Source: CAVXXB01 sp963765585 (GTDB lineage: Bacteria; Calditrichota; Calditrichia; JAJRVZ01). From it: a stretch of DNA of 64,000 nucleotides. The position numbers and the translations under genes are program-made. The stretch covers positions 186,001 through 250,000 of the forward strand of contig CAVXXB010000005.1 of the NCBI GenBank assembly GCA_963765585.1, written 5' to 3'. Position 1 is the first letter of the stretch; each line of letters opens with the position of its first letter. Under the pieces are notes generated by a model, which made no database searches, was not told where the DNA came from, and saw only the letters and a list, made by a program, of their open reading frames with translations. Positions 28,075-38,392 of this stretch are shown here, piece after piece.

Positions 28075-30099
28075 ATGCTCAATTCGATGAAAAATGTGCT
28101 TGTTATGAATACTATTTTACAAAAAATTATTTTTATGCTGCTTATTACGACATTAGTATTTGGGCAGGAAAAGAATTATACCGTTTCGTTAACCCGTGGT
28201 AAATTGTGGCATTCCTTTTACCTTACACAGGATTGCGGCCCGATGGGCGACTGGGGTCGCCTTACCTATGGTTTAGATTGGCCCGGTTATGATCCGGACT
28301 CTTTGGCACAAAGCATCGGTGGTGCGAATAGTTATATAGTGTCAGGAGGATTCTATATTGCGGCCTTAAATGATACAGGAAAAGTATTGGGTTGGGCGGA
28401 TTTTTCAACCAAGAATATTGATACTAAGGTAGACTGGGCTGGCGCATCAAATAAATATCTTGTTTCACTGCACGAAAGGCGCTGGAAAAATGGTGAAAAC
28501 TACTGGCTTCAAAAAGACAATAGCGAAGCGGAAGAAATTATTGAAACTAAATGGGCCATAAACGGAGAGTGGTTTGAGCCCACCGACAATCCACCATTGC
28601 CCATCGCAGTAAAACGAACCGTGCGTCAATGGTCAGGATCTCAAGCAGATGAAGACTATATTATAATAGAGTATGTTATCGAAAATACGCAGCGTCGCAA
28701 CGACCTTTATGATGTGTACTTGCTGTTTACGCATGCCATTTCACCAAACTATCGTGGCTGGAATCTGCTGTTTCCTAACCTGAATCAGGGTGCCCGGAAT
28801 ACGCAAAGTCGTTATTACCCCGATGAAAAAATGGCAGTGTCTTGGGCCGGTGACTATAAAGCCACACCGGGATTGGATGAAAGTTATGATTTTTTTAACT
28901 ATTTATCGTTTGATCCAATTCTGAATGAAAATATAAGCATTCCTGAGTTTATTGCGCCCGGAGCAGTTGGTATAAAAATCTTATATGCTCCTGCCGATAA
29001 AGATGGCATTGAAAATAAAATTAACGGATTCGCCTGGTCCGCCGGCGCACCGTCTCAGGATTCAGGCCCATTTCAGGAGGTACAAGGTATAAATGCCAAA
29101 TATGAGGCCACTGCAAATCCGCTATTGCTTACTCGCGCCTTTGACGATGCAAATAATTCTGCGATGGGGGAGAGTCGGCTTTATACGAACTTTTCGCTGG
29201 GTCCGTTTGATATACCAGCCCGTGATTCAATCCGGCTAGTCATAGCTGAATTTGTCGGAGGTATGTCCTATACGCAAGCCAGAGATCCCAATACAACCAG
29301 AGAACTGGTAAAAATAAAAATAGATTCGGCCGTAAATTATCTCAGTCAACGCATACAATATAATTATGACAATGGTTTTCGTGTTCCAATGCCGCCCCAT
29401 GCACCTGTATTTAGTATTAGCGCAGATACAGATCCCGGTGCACTGGGAAACGTAATCCGCTTTACAAATGAAATCGAATCTATACCTGATCCGCATCAGG
29501 GAATTGTCGATATTGCCGGATATAGAATCTATCGTTCACGCGAATTACCATTTGGGCGTTGGGAAAAGATTGCTGAATTTGCGGTCGGGGATGAAACATA
29601 TTTCAATTCGGTTGATGCAGTATATACCTTTACTGATGACAAAGTAGCGTTAGGCTATAGCTATTATTATTCTATTACCAGTTTTGATACCGGCCATGAT
29701 AGTTGGGTAGTGAATGGTGATCCTGTGGTATCGCTTGAATCAAGTTTGTTCAGCAATCGCAAAGGTCCGTTCAGCACTACATTGCGTCCCACTGATGGCA
29801 GTGTTGACCAGGTAACGGTCGTACCTAATCCGTTTTATCGAAGTTCGGTTGCAACCGGTGTCACAGGTACAGAAAGAGATATCCTGTTTTTAAATTTACC
29901 GGCAAAGTGTACATTGCGGATTTTTACTGTTCGTGGTGATTTGGTAAAAACCATTCATCATAATAATCCATTATCGGGCAAAATTGTCTGGAATCAAATC
30001 AGTGATTTTGGTCAGTTTGTTAAGAGCGGAATGTATTTCTTTCATGTGGAAAGTGAAAATGGAGATGTAAACCGAGGAAAGTTTGCAATTATTAAGTAA
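28075..30099 (+). CDS. Exported protein with C-terminal sorting-like domain
   Basis: A 674-residue exported protein. After a leader that could begin at any of three in-frame ATG codons in the first 11, the mature part starts QEKNYTVSLTRGKLWHS. Most of it is a beta-rich region without motifs I recognise. Residues about 440-560 look like a fibronectin-type module (IAGYRIYRSRELPFG). The last 85 residues (VVPNPFYRSS to RGKFAIIK) resemble a T9SS sorting domain, but lack the usual NYPNPFN. The gene lies between the TonB receptor and the PorV-like gene, an order common in FCB genomes. Role: probably a surface partner of the receptor. Confidence 0.6.
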   Translation: MLNSMKNVLVMNTILQKIIFMLLITTLVFGQEKNYTVSLTRGKLWHSFYLTQDCGPMGDWGRLTYGLDWPGYDPDSLAQSIGGANSYIVSGGFYIAALNDTGKVLGWADFSTKNIDTKVDWAGASNKYLVSLHERRWKNGENYWLQKDNSEAEEIIETKWAINGEWFEPTDNPPLPIAVKRTVRQWSGSQADEDYIIIEYVIENTQRRNDLYDVYLLFTHAISPNYRGWNLLFPNLNQGARNTQSRYYPDEKMAVSWAGDYKATPGLDESYDFFNYLSFDPILNENISIPEFIAPGAVGIKILYAPADKDGIENKINGFAWSAGAPSQDSGPFQEVQGINAKYEATANPLLLTRAFDDANNSAMGESRLYTNFSLGPFDIPARDSIRLVIAEFVGGMSYTQARDPNTTRELVKIKIDSAVNYLSQRIQYNYDNGFRVPMPPHAPVFSISADTDPGALGNVIRFTNEIESIPDPHQGIVDIAGYRIYRSRELPFGRWEKIAEFAVGDETYFNSVDAVYTFTDDKVALGYSYYYSITSFDTGHDSWVVNGDPVVSLESSLFSNRKGPFSTTLRPTDGSVDQVTVVPNPFYRSSVATGVTGTERDILFLNLPAKCTLRIFTVRGDLVKTIHHNNPLSGKIVWNQISDFGQFVKSGMYFFHVESENGDVNRGKFAIIK

Positions 30100-30129
30100 T
30101 CTTACTAATACCCGGATTGGTCAGAAAAA

Positions 30130-31135
30130 GTGAATTTAAAGCCAACTATGTGCTGCATAATTAAAAATAAATTCAAATTACTGAGTACTTTGTTCCTGAC
30201 CGGAATGATACTACTCGGTTCACAAGCCCGGGGTCAGGAATTTCGTAAAGCCGGTACGGCTGGGTTTGTCTTTCTGGAGATTCCGGTTTCAGCTCGATCC
30301 CAGGCGATGGCCGAAACTGGCATCACTATGTCTGATATGTATTCGGAAGGCTTATATGTGAATCCAGACTTTGATCGCGCTCTCGCAGAATCCCCTATCG
30401 GTAAATGCCACCTATTCAAACTGGTATGTAGATACAAAACATATGGCCGCTGGTGTTACATATAAGATTCCCGTCATCGGCATGATTGGATTTTCGATTG
30501 TCAGTTTTGATTTTGGGACGATGAAAAAAACACGTGTCATTTTACAGGATCGCGGTGAAGAAGGAAAATATTTTGATCTGGGCAGTTTTTCAGCTCAGGC
30601 TTATGCCGTCGGACTGACCTATGCGCGTTCACTAACTGAAAGATTCTCCATGGGTATTTCGGTCAGGTATGTACGCGAGACTATCGACCAATTCTATGCC
30701 GATAATTTTGTCTTTGATTTGGGTTTTATTTATCTAACGGGTTTTGAATCTCTAAGAATCGGTGCATTTTTGCAAAGTTTTGGTCTTGAAACCGCTTATG
30801 CAAATGAGAAATTTCGTATGCCGCAGATTCTCAAAATGGGTCTTTCTTACGATTTCCTTGGAACCATCGGCGATCGCGAGCGATTAACCTTGCTGGCGGA
30901 GGCGATTCATCCCAGTGATGCCAGTGAACGTGTACATCTGGGTATGGAGGGCGTGCTTCTGGGATCAGTTATATTAAGAGCCGGCTACAAATTTGCGTAT
31001 GACAATGAAGATCTTACTATTGGCCTCGGATTAAAGTTTGATTACCACATGCATTCTTTCCGGGCTGATTTTTCATACCAGCGTCACAACTATCTCGAAG
31101 ATACGTTTCGATATTCGCTGGTTGTAGATTTATAG
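30130..31135 (+). CDS. PorV/PorQ-like outer-membrane protein (frameshifted)
   Basis: The first frame (30130 GTG to 30465) encodes a signal peptide and the conserved opening KAGTAGFVFLEIPVSARSQA and GLYVNP. It then diverges, while the overlapping frame to 31135 carries IALSQNPLSVNATYSNWYV and a porin-like barrel. A single-base shift near 30370 joins them into a protein of about 335 residues. Family members are beta-barrel proteins; PorV shuttles T9SS cargo to the surface. The locus encodes several T9SS cargos, so either a cargo carrier or a locus-specific barrel is possible. The leader site is weak, so the GTG start is uncertain. Confidence 0.75.
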
Positions 31136-31144
31136 GAATGTAGA

Positions 31145-31966
31145 ATGAAACAGACAGCTGTATTAATTATTATAATTTGTTCTCTTGCATTGCCAGTGTC
31201 TGGCCAGCAATTATTACCATTAGAGATCAAAATATCCGGCGGGTATCAACAGCCAACAGGTCTAAAGCAGGTTGAAAGCGCAAATGGATTTACCCTGGCT
31301 GGTCAATTGGCCTATACAGCAACAGAAAATCTGAATTTTCATTTTGATATCGGTTTTGACCAAACATCATTATCACAGCAGAATGTGCTGGATGAATGGA
31401 ATTGGGGTTATTGGGAAGAGACATATGTACCATTTCTGCCCGCTGTAGATGTCGAAGAAGTAAATAGGACATTACGCTATGATGATGGCGAGCGGTCGGC
31501 TGTTTTTGAACCGGAACAAAGTTTAAAAGAATTGCGTCTGGCGATTGGATCTGCCTATCAATTAAAATTATCCCAAAATATAACGGGCTTTATTCAATTT
31601 GATTTTGGTGCATCCAGCTATAGTCGGGAACTGCGTATGACTGAACATTGGACACGACGATTTGAGTTAACAGAATCCAACCCAGATGGTGGTATTGATA
31701 CAACAAACTATAATTATAATTATGATTTACTGCATTTTGCACCGGCAAAGACCGGTTGGCGATTATTTATTGCGCCGGCGATTGGTGCATCTTATAATAT
31801 CTCTGAGAGTATTGATTTGGTTGCAGAGACTAAATATCTATATTATTTGAAACGCAGTCAGGTGGAATGGCTGGAAGAATTGCTTTCTATACCGGCTGAG
31901 AGTGAACAATTTTTTCCGTTTGAGGCAAAATGGCTGATTGCGCTTGGTGTCAGATTTAACTATTAA
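31145..31966 (+). CDS. Outer-membrane beta-barrel protein
   Basis: A 273-residue exported protein with a signal peptide (1-20, ending VSGQQ) and alternating hydrophobic strands consistent with an eight- to ten-stranded barrel. It ends GVRFNY, with the aromatic final residue typical of outer-membrane proteins. It starts 9 bases after the PorV-like stop and is followed after 7 bases by another barrel gene, so the three form one unit. I recognise no specific family and assign no function. Confidence 0.65.
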   Translation: MKQTAVLIIIICSLALPVSGQQLLPLEIKISGGYQQPTGLKQVESANGFTLAGQLAYTATENLNFHFDIGFDQTSLSQQNVLDEWNWGYWEETYVPFLPAVDVEEVNRTLRYDDGERSAVFEPEQSLKELRLAIGSAYQLKLSQNITGFIQFDFGASSYSRELRMTEHWTRRFELTESNPDGGIDTTNYNYNYDLLHFAPAKTGWRLFIAPAIGASYNISESIDLVAETKYLYYLKRSQVEWLEELLSIPAESEQFFPFEAKWLIALGVRFNY

Positions 31967-31973
31967 AAATATT

Positions 31974-32618
31974 ATGAGACAATTTCAAAAAATACTTATT
32001 ATTATAATTATTATGGTCAGTGCCAGACTAACTTTTGGCCAGGAGGCCGGGCAGATTGGTGTGGCGGTTTACGGTAATTATTCACAGCCGGTAGCTGGTT
32101 TGGCAGACTGGTTTAAGCCAGCTACTAATATATCAGCAGCTGTTGGTCGTCAAAATGATCCGGATTGGTATTATGCCGGCGAACTGGAATACACGGAGTT
32201 TTCCAAAGAAAATCTGAGTGGATACCCGGCTGGCCGGCTCGCACTAAAATTGGAACATATTGGGATTCTATTCAACGCACGATACCGGTTTGTCAATCAG
32301 GGTGCCTTTAAGCCTTATCTTTCTTTTGCGGTAGGTCCTTTTTATTGGAAAGGAATCAGGGGGGCTATTGCTAAGGATTCAACCCGCAATATTCCTTTTA
32401 TCGATGAAAAATCCCTGGAAGAATGGAACTGGGGTTTCAAAACCGGTGTAGGATTTGAATTGCAGCTTTTACAGGGTTTGCATCTTGACTTCTTGATTTC
32501 ATTTCGTTTTATTGTCGGTGATTTGTGGCCAACTTTACAGCAGTATATTGAACTGGATGGCGTTTCGGGGTTCCAGACTATAAATTACGCAATGGGTGTA
32601 AAATATTATTTTGAGTGA
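31974..32618 (+). CDS. Outer-membrane beta-barrel protein
   Basis: A 214-residue exported protein starting at ATG 31974 (MRQFQKILIIIIIMVSARL, signal peptide ending FGQ). The frame extends 12 codons into the preceding gene, but the ATG gives a proper leader. Aromatic-rich strands and the final GVKYYFE-like end suggest a small OmpA/OmpW-like barrel. It probably belongs with the barrel gene directly upstream. Function unknown. Confidence 0.65.
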   Translation: MRQFQKILIIIIIMVSARLTFGQEAGQIGVAVYGNYSQPVAGLADWFKPATNISAAVGRQNDPDWYYAGELEYTEFSKENLSGYPAGRLALKLEHIGILFNARYRFVNQGAFKPYLSFAVGPFYWKGIRGAIAKDSTRNIPFIDEKSLEEWNWGFKTGVGFELQLLQGLHLDFLISFRFIVGDLWPTLQQYIELDGVSGFQTINYAMGVKYYFE

Positions 32619-32654
32619 ATTATGGCTGGTTGCTACATTTACCAGGATAATTAT

Positions 32655-32700
32655 TAACCACAGAGAACACTGAGATTTATGAATTTTAGAGCCACATTGA
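32655..32700. repeat. CACAGAGA-type intergenic repeat
   Basis: AACCACAGAGAACACTGAG sits in the 162-base gap after the barrel genes. Related copies occur at 59692-59740 and 59828-59872. Confidence 0.6.
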
Positions 32701-32780
32701 GAATGAGTAATTAGTAATTACATATAACTAACTTTTCCATCCCCGGCTCATTAAAATGTAATATATATACAGGAGGAAAT

Positions 32781-34743
32781 ATGTTTAAATTATTGTTACT
32801 GTTAGTAATAGTGATCACACTTTTAAATCCGGTTAGTGCGCAATATTCGCTGAACTGGAAAAATGATCAGGTTGTCACACCGGGCAATGATGTTACACGT
32901 AGTGCAGTATATAACCGGGCGACGGACCATGTTTTAGTCAGCTACCCGCAAATATGGTACTGATGTAATTATTCTCAACGCAGCTAGTGGTGATTCGGTT
33001 GGCAGGATGGATACAGCTAATTTAAGTGGTGGTACATATCCAATTAATATGATTGCCATAGCCGATGATGGTACCATATATGTCAGTAATTTGTCTGCAC
33101 CACAATTTACCACGGGTTCAACATTTAAGGTGTATCGATATGCAGATGAACAGGCAGCTCCGGAACTGGTTTTTGATGATGCCCTGGGTGATAATCGTTA
33201 TGGTGATGCACTGGCAGCAATTGGCAGCGGTAATAATAAATACATTTATTCATCAGGACAGGGCAACGAAAAAATGGTCGCGCTGCGCGATGATGGATCG
33301 TCCAGCCTGATTAAGGTCGCCGAAGTAACGTTGCCACAGGCGGGTAATGCCCGGCATGGTATTGGTCCGGTCACTCCGGGCGGAAATGTCTGGGTGAACG
33401 GAGCAGATACCGGCGCACCACCGCCCAGCCTGTTGACCAAGGATGGTGTTTTGATAAGTGTAATTCCGGATTCCCTGGCTTCAGCGGGAGGCACATCTTT
33501 TATCGGAAATTTAAAACTTGGTACTTATAATATTCTAACACTTGTGAATGGTTTTTCAGGTACCATTCGGTCCGTGGAGTATTCTGAAGATGAAATCGGC
33601 AATATAGCATATGGATATTTTGGTGAAAACTCAGATTCGACGCTGCTGTTTCATCCCACAGGACAGATAGGAAATGCAAATGCCAGCGGAACAATTAGTT
33701 ATGATTCCAAGCGTAATGCCTTAGTCACCGTGATTGGACAAAATAGCGTTAGTTCGGTTAGCTTTGAGGGTATGTTAAAAACCAGCACACCACGCGATAG
33801 TAATCTGGTAATTAATATCGATGGTGTAAATGATTTTTTCCCTACTGATCATGTTGGTACCAGTAATGGTCGCGACATGTTTCTGACCTGGTCAGCAGGT
33901 AAATTCTTCGTAGGTATTACCGGCCAGACCCTGGTTGATCCGTCGGAAACTAATTTTATGTATGTTGCATTTGATCTGGATCCTGCGGGGGGGCAAGGCT
34001 CATCCACACCACCGGAAGTATCCGGCGGGGTAATTGCACTACCTTTTCTGGCTGATGTGGTCTTTGCTATCGAACCCTGGAAAGAACCGGAATTTATGTT
34101 AGGCACCATTTATAAGTGGAGCGGATCGGCATGGACTTCAACTCTGTTTGATGGGAACCTGGCCAGCGAAGGTGCCCTGGCTTTTGCAGATACAGGGAAC
34201 GGCAAACTGGCTGAATTTTCGGCCATAATGAACGAACCCGGTATTGGTACCGATTATACCGATCTGGCGGTGATGGCCTATGTGGCTGAAAAAGAAGCCT
34301 CCGGTGCCGTGCTCTCTGCATTTCCAACAGATAATCCGACTCAGACCGGCGCTGCATTTACTCATTATTTTTATATGGAAAGTCTGGCCGACGGCTTGTT
34401 TCCGACCAATACGGATCATGTACAAATTAAATCTGATCCCTCGGCGATTGACCGGAATTTTACCGGAGTGATCGAGTCATTTGAATTAGAACAAAATTAT
34501 CCCAATCCGTTTAATCCTGTTACAACCATCACATACCGGGTTCCGGTTGCATCTCAAATTGATTTGCAAGTTTATGATATTACGGGGCGGCTGGTTAAGA
34601 CACTGGTAAACAGGCCACAAAAAGCAGCAGGTAAGCATAATGTTTCTTTCGATGCTTCAACGCTTAGCTCCGGGATCTATTTTTATCAGTTGCAGGCTGA
34701 TGGCAAGCAAATACAAACACGAAAAATGATTTTGATTAAATAA
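32781..34743 (+). CDS. T9SS-secreted propeller-like protein (frameshifted)
   Basis: ATG 32781, after AGGAGG, encodes a signal peptide ending VSAQ and about 45 further residues before a stop at 32961. From about 32940 the next frame continues ATRKYGTDVIILNAASGD and runs to 34743, so an extra base near 32940 (GTCAGCTACC) splits a protein of about 653 residues. The body has repeating strand-rich blocks with GNNKYIYSSG- and DGTIYVSN-like units, suggesting a beta-propeller. It ends in a type A sorting domain (NYPNPFNP, RKMILIK). It was probably delivered to the surface; its ligand or substrate is unknown. Confidence 0.7.
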
Positions 34744-34867
34744 CGGTATCTATTTAGATATTTCAAATTGTATTAGTCTGTGAGGATTTGAATAAATAAA
34801 TTAAAAATGTCCAAATCCAAATGACACAATTTCAATACACTTTATATTACTTAGCAGTATTACGATT

Positions 34868-34909
34868 GAAAATTGGGATTTGGGAGTTGATTTGTAATTT
34901 GTGCCTGGA
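34868..34909. repeat. 7-bp tandem repeats
   Basis: Units GGGATTT, GGGAGTT, GATTTGT, AATTTGT and GCCTGGA keep a strict 7-base period in the 200-base gap before the GHL10 gene. Confidence 0.55.
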
Positions 34910-34943
34910 CATTAATCATTAAGCAGTTTCTGGTAGATAAAAT

Positions 34944-36797
34944 ATGAATAAATTGTTGTCTTTAATCATACTGATTTTCACAATTGCAACACTTACTTCA
35001 GCCCAGCAAAAGGAACTGCGCGGCACCTGGGTGGCCTGGGCCGGAAGCAATTATCCGCAAAAAGAACAGATCGCCGATTGGATGGACCAGCTGGCGGCGG
35101 GTAATATCAATGTGGTTTACGTTGATGTATGGCGATTTGGCTATCCATATTTTCGCAGTGAAGTATTCCACGATCTGACCGGCAAATGGACCGATCCGGG
35201 ATTAGTCGAAGGCCGTGATATCCTGCAGGAAATGATTGCCGAAGGGCACCGGGTGGGTATTGAAGTGGATGCATGGTTCGAAGCCGGGTTTGCAGCTTCT
35301 CAACTGGAAAACCGCGATTTATACTTTAGTAAACCACAGTGGTTTGCTAAAAAACAAAATGGCTCAGTCGATTTCTTTTCAAATGGGGGTCTGCGCTATA
35401 ACTGGCTAAGTCACTGTAATGAAGAAGCACAACAATTCCTGATTGATCTGGCACAGGAAGTGGCGGAAAAGTATGATGTGGATGGGATAGAGTTTGACCG
35501 CATACGTTATCCCGAATTGGATTGCGGTTATGATTCTGCAACAGTTGAATTATATAAATCCGAGCATGATGGCCAGAGTCCGCCAACCAGTGTTGCAAAT
35601 GCCGGTTGGATTCGCTGGCGCGCTGATAAATTGAATGACTTTGTCAACAGGCTTGCAGACTCGATTAAATCTGTCAATCCCGGTCTGACAGTGAGTAATG
35701 CCCCATTGTGGTACGGTTATGAACAATTTTGTCAGGACTGGCCACCCTGGATAAATAATAATTATTTAGATTTGGCAAGTACACAAATGTATTTTGCCAG
35801 CAATTCCCAATTTGAGTACCGCCTGGATATCGAATTACAAAAAGTAACAAATGATGGTGATTTATATCCAGGAATATCAACGGTGGCCAATGGTGAGGTG
35901 ACACCAGAAGCAGAGTTGATAGCCATGATAGAGACGACGCGGTCACGCGGATTACAGGGCAATGTGATCTGGTATCATTTAAACCTGTTAAATTATCTTG
36001 ATGGATTAAAAAATTCGGTATATGCAGAATCGGTGGAATTACCATATCGTGAAGCCGGATGGCGTAAACCGGCGATTATCATCAATGAATCAGATAGTGT
36101 TGTAAAAAAATCTACCGGTTGGGTCGATTATAATGGTATCCCTGGTTATGATAATGGTTGTCTTTATGCCAGCAACGTGGATAGCCAATGGATTGAGTAT
36201 TACGCTTCAATCCCGGATGAGGGGTGGTATGAAGTTTATGCGTATATCATACAATTTTTTAATGCTACCGGATCGGCGACCTATTACATTGCCGACTTGA
36301 AAGGCACACAACGAGTGCAGATTGATCAGACCAAACCAGCGAATGCGCGCTGGACAAAACTGGGCGATGTGTACCTGAACAAGGGGGATTCCCAGCGAAT
36401 TGTATGGTTAAACAATGAAAATGTTGGCGATAAGTTTGTTTTTGCTGATGCAATTATGATTTTGAATACCAATCGTGTTCTTGGTCCGACCAGTCATGTA
36501 AATAATCCGGATAATTATCTTGAGAATATTCCCGATGAATATATTTTAGGTCAAAATTATCCCAATCCGTTCAACAATAGAACAGTTATACCATTTACTT
36601 TAAATGATTCACAGTGGGTGGAAATCCAACTATACAATGTCAACGGTGAACAAGTCCAGACCCTTTATAGCGGCCAGACCAGACCGGGAGAAAATAAAAT
36701 CCGGGTTGATCTAAGCCATATGGCCAGCGGGATTTATCTATATGGCATTCACAGTCGGAATTATAACCAATACCGCAAATTGATCTTATTAAAATAA
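34944..36797 (+). CDS. GHL10 enzyme, golvesin module, T9SS sorting domain
   Basis: A 617-residue exported enzyme: a signal peptide (1-20), GHL10 domain (about 22-360; KELRGTWVAWAGSNY, AWFEAGFAAS, DGIEFDRIRYPEL), golvesin-like module (about 372-510; GWVDYNGIPGYDNG, FADAIMILN) and type A sorting domain from about 533 (NYPNPFNN, ending RKLILLK). The domain order equals that of the gene at 13297, but the catalytic domain is clearly divergent, so the two probably cleave different linkages. It is expected to act outside the cell. Third GHL10 copy of the locus. Confidence 0.85.
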   Translation: MNKLLSLIILIFTIATLTSAQQKELRGTWVAWAGSNYPQKEQIADWMDQLAAGNINVVYVDVWRFGYPYFRSEVFHDLTGKWTDPGLVEGRDILQEMIAEGHRVGIEVDAWFEAGFAASQLENRDLYFSKPQWFAKKQNGSVDFFSNGGLRYNWLSHCNEEAQQFLIDLAQEVAEKYDVDGIEFDRIRYPELDCGYDSATVELYKSEHDGQSPPTSVANAGWIRWRADKLNDFVNRLADSIKSVNPGLTVSNAPLWYGYEQFCQDWPPWINNNYLDLASTQMYFASNSQFEYRLDIELQKVTNDGDLYPGISTVANGEVTPEAELIAMIETTRSRGLQGNVIWYHLNLLNYLDGLKNSVYAESVELPYREAGWRKPAIIINESDSVVKKSTGWVDYNGIPGYDNGCLYASNVDSQWIEYYASIPDEGWYEVYAYIIQFFNATGSATYYIADLKGTQRVQIDQTKPANARWTKLGDVYLNKGDSQRIVWLNNENVGDKFVFADAIMILNTNRVLGPTSHVNNPDNYLENIPDEYILGQNYPNPFNNRTVIPFTLNDSQWVEIQLYNVNGEQVQTLYSGQTRPGENKIRVDLSHMASGIYLYGIHSRNYNQYRKLILLK

Positions 36798-36801
36798 GAC
36801 A

Positions 36802-36888
36802 ATCAATTATAAGTAAATCAGTGTAAAACCGCACCTATCCGCGTAATCCGTGTGCAATGGGCGAGTAATGAATGGCCCAGCGGGTCTC
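36802..36888. repeat. Nonamer-type repeat block
   Basis: Contains AATCAGTGTAAAACCG, CGCGTAATCCGTGTGCAATG and GAATGGCCCAGCGGGTCTCG, close in sequence to the blocks at 13141 and 40080. It reaches into the annotated start of the next gene. Confidence 0.6.
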
Positions 36889-38223
36889 GCTGAATTAAAG
36901 ACAATATTATCAAAACATAGTGCCGTTGAAAAAAAGGATAAAGATATTAATAAATTCCTTTTAAGATTTCTGTTATTATTCATTTCATTTTTGAATATTA
37001 CCTGTCAAAACAATACAGATTTAATAAGTGAATCGGATCTTTTTTCTGAGCGCACCAGGTTAAGCAAACGATCCGAATTCAAAAGCCGGCTGATACATCA
37101 CACGATTGAGTTCGCGCTGTCAAAGAACCTATCCGATAGCACCGAGTCGGATTGGCAGGGGGCATTTTGGGCCATGGGACTTGCCCGTTATCGTTCGCAA
37201 AAAACCGATGTGGCTATGAATCAGGCGCTGGCTGACTTTGATAATCGATCGGATAGTTTTAAAAGGTCGTTGCTGGAAATATTATATACTTTATATGAAG
37301 ATGAATACATCACAGATATCATCAATATTTCTATGCGTACAACAAGTAATAAATTATTTGCTATGTGTGCCATTTATTTAAAGGGATATGACAATGATTT
37401 GATTGCAAGGATGGTCGCAAAATTTCCAGATTGGCAAAGCGATCCTATCCTTTATTCCTTATACCAGGATTTATCTGGCAATGTATATGAGCGGCCGCCC
37501 TTAGCAGATTTATTGCGACACGATTTTTCGACCAAATCGCCGGTGGTCTTTAGCATTCAGCGACCGGATCGCCGATATCCAGGACTTTTGTTAATCAGGT
37601 TGGCAAATGGTCAGTTTCTCAAGACTGAGAATGATAGTATGTTTTACATCCGGCAATTGGCACTGTCCAGTTCAAATCTTCCTGGCTATCTGGCCAATGG
37701 TAATACACCACAGGGTGTTTTTTCGATGCAGGGAGAATTAATTTCTCAAAATGTTTTTATTGGACCAACACCGACACTGCAGACGGTAATGCCATTCGAA
37801 GTATCTGTGTCCGAATTTTTTCACTCAACCGATACTAAAGGCCAGGAATGGGAAATCAGCAGATATAGCGATTTGCTCCCGGATTCCTGGAAGGAGTATA
37901 CACCCATCTACGAGGCGTATTATGCCGGTCAGGCCGGGAGAACAGAAATAATTGCGCATGGCAGCACTATCGATCCCGAATTTTATAGGAACGAACCGTT
38001 TTATCCCCTAACACCATCTTTAGGCTGCATGACAGCATATGAAAGATGGAACGATCAAACTGGTGTATGTGAACAAAGTAGACAACTGCAATTGGTTAAT
38101 CGACTAAAGAAATCTGGGGATTTGAACGGGTTCTTAATCGTGGTTGAGATAAATGATATAAAAAAGCCGGTCAGCATGGCGGATCTTAGTATCATCGCCG
38201 CAAACAAAAAAATGCAAAAATAA
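36850..38223 (+). CDS. L,D-transpeptidase-like lipoprotein
   Basis: A 457-codon frame. A hydrophobic leader with lipobox (SFLNITC near residue 53) is preceded by about 35 codons, of which the first 15 lie in an intergenic repeat, so the true start is uncertain. No later ATG lies before the leader. The C-terminal half (about 215-440) carries IIAHGSTIDPEF and PLTPSLGCMTAYE, matching the HG...SxGC active site of YkuD-type L,D-transpeptidases, though the Arg usually following GC is not there. Such enzymes remodel peptidoglycan cross-links. The N-terminal half is helical with no recognised domain. Confidence 0.6.
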   Translation: MCNGRVMNGPAGLAELKTILSKHSAVEKKDKDINKFLLRFLLLFISFLNITCQNNTDLISESDLFSERTRLSKRSEFKSRLIHHTIEFALSKNLSDSTESDWQGAFWAMGLARYRSQKTDVAMNQALADFDNRSDSFKRSLLEILYTLYEDEYITDIINISMRTTSNKLFAMCAIYLKGYDNDLIARMVAKFPDWQSDPILYSLYQDLSGNVYERPPLADLLRHDFSTKSPVVFSIQRPDRRYPGLLLIRLANGQFLKTENDSMFYIRQLALSSSNLPGYLANGNTPQGVFSMQGELISQNVFIGPTPTLQTVMPFEVSVSEFFHSTDTKGQEWEISRYSDLLPDSWKEYTPIYEAYYAGQAGRTEIIAHGSTIDPEFYRNEPFYPLTPSLGCMTAYERWNDQTGVCEQSRQLQLVNRLKKSGDLNGFLIVVEINDIKKPVSMADLSIIAANKKMQK

Positions 38224-38279
38224 ATGAGATCATGTTCCCAGTATACCACCTCGGACACGGTGACGTTTAAACAATTAAA

Positions 38280-38313
38280 TGTCATTGCGAGAAGCGAAGC
38301 GACGAAGCAATCT
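38280..38313. repeat. TCATTGCGAG...GCAATCT intergenic repeat
   Basis: TGTCATTGCGAGAAGCGAAG followed by CGACGAAGCAATCT is a widespread intergenic element type with ATTGC/GCAAT ends. One copy is seen, 80 bases before the phosphodiester glycosidase start. Confidence 0.6.
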
Positions 38314-38392
38314 ATGGCAAAAGTTCTGAATGGCATATACTTATAACCGATTGAAGAATGTTATAAACATTTATAATAAAGGTGAAATTGAG

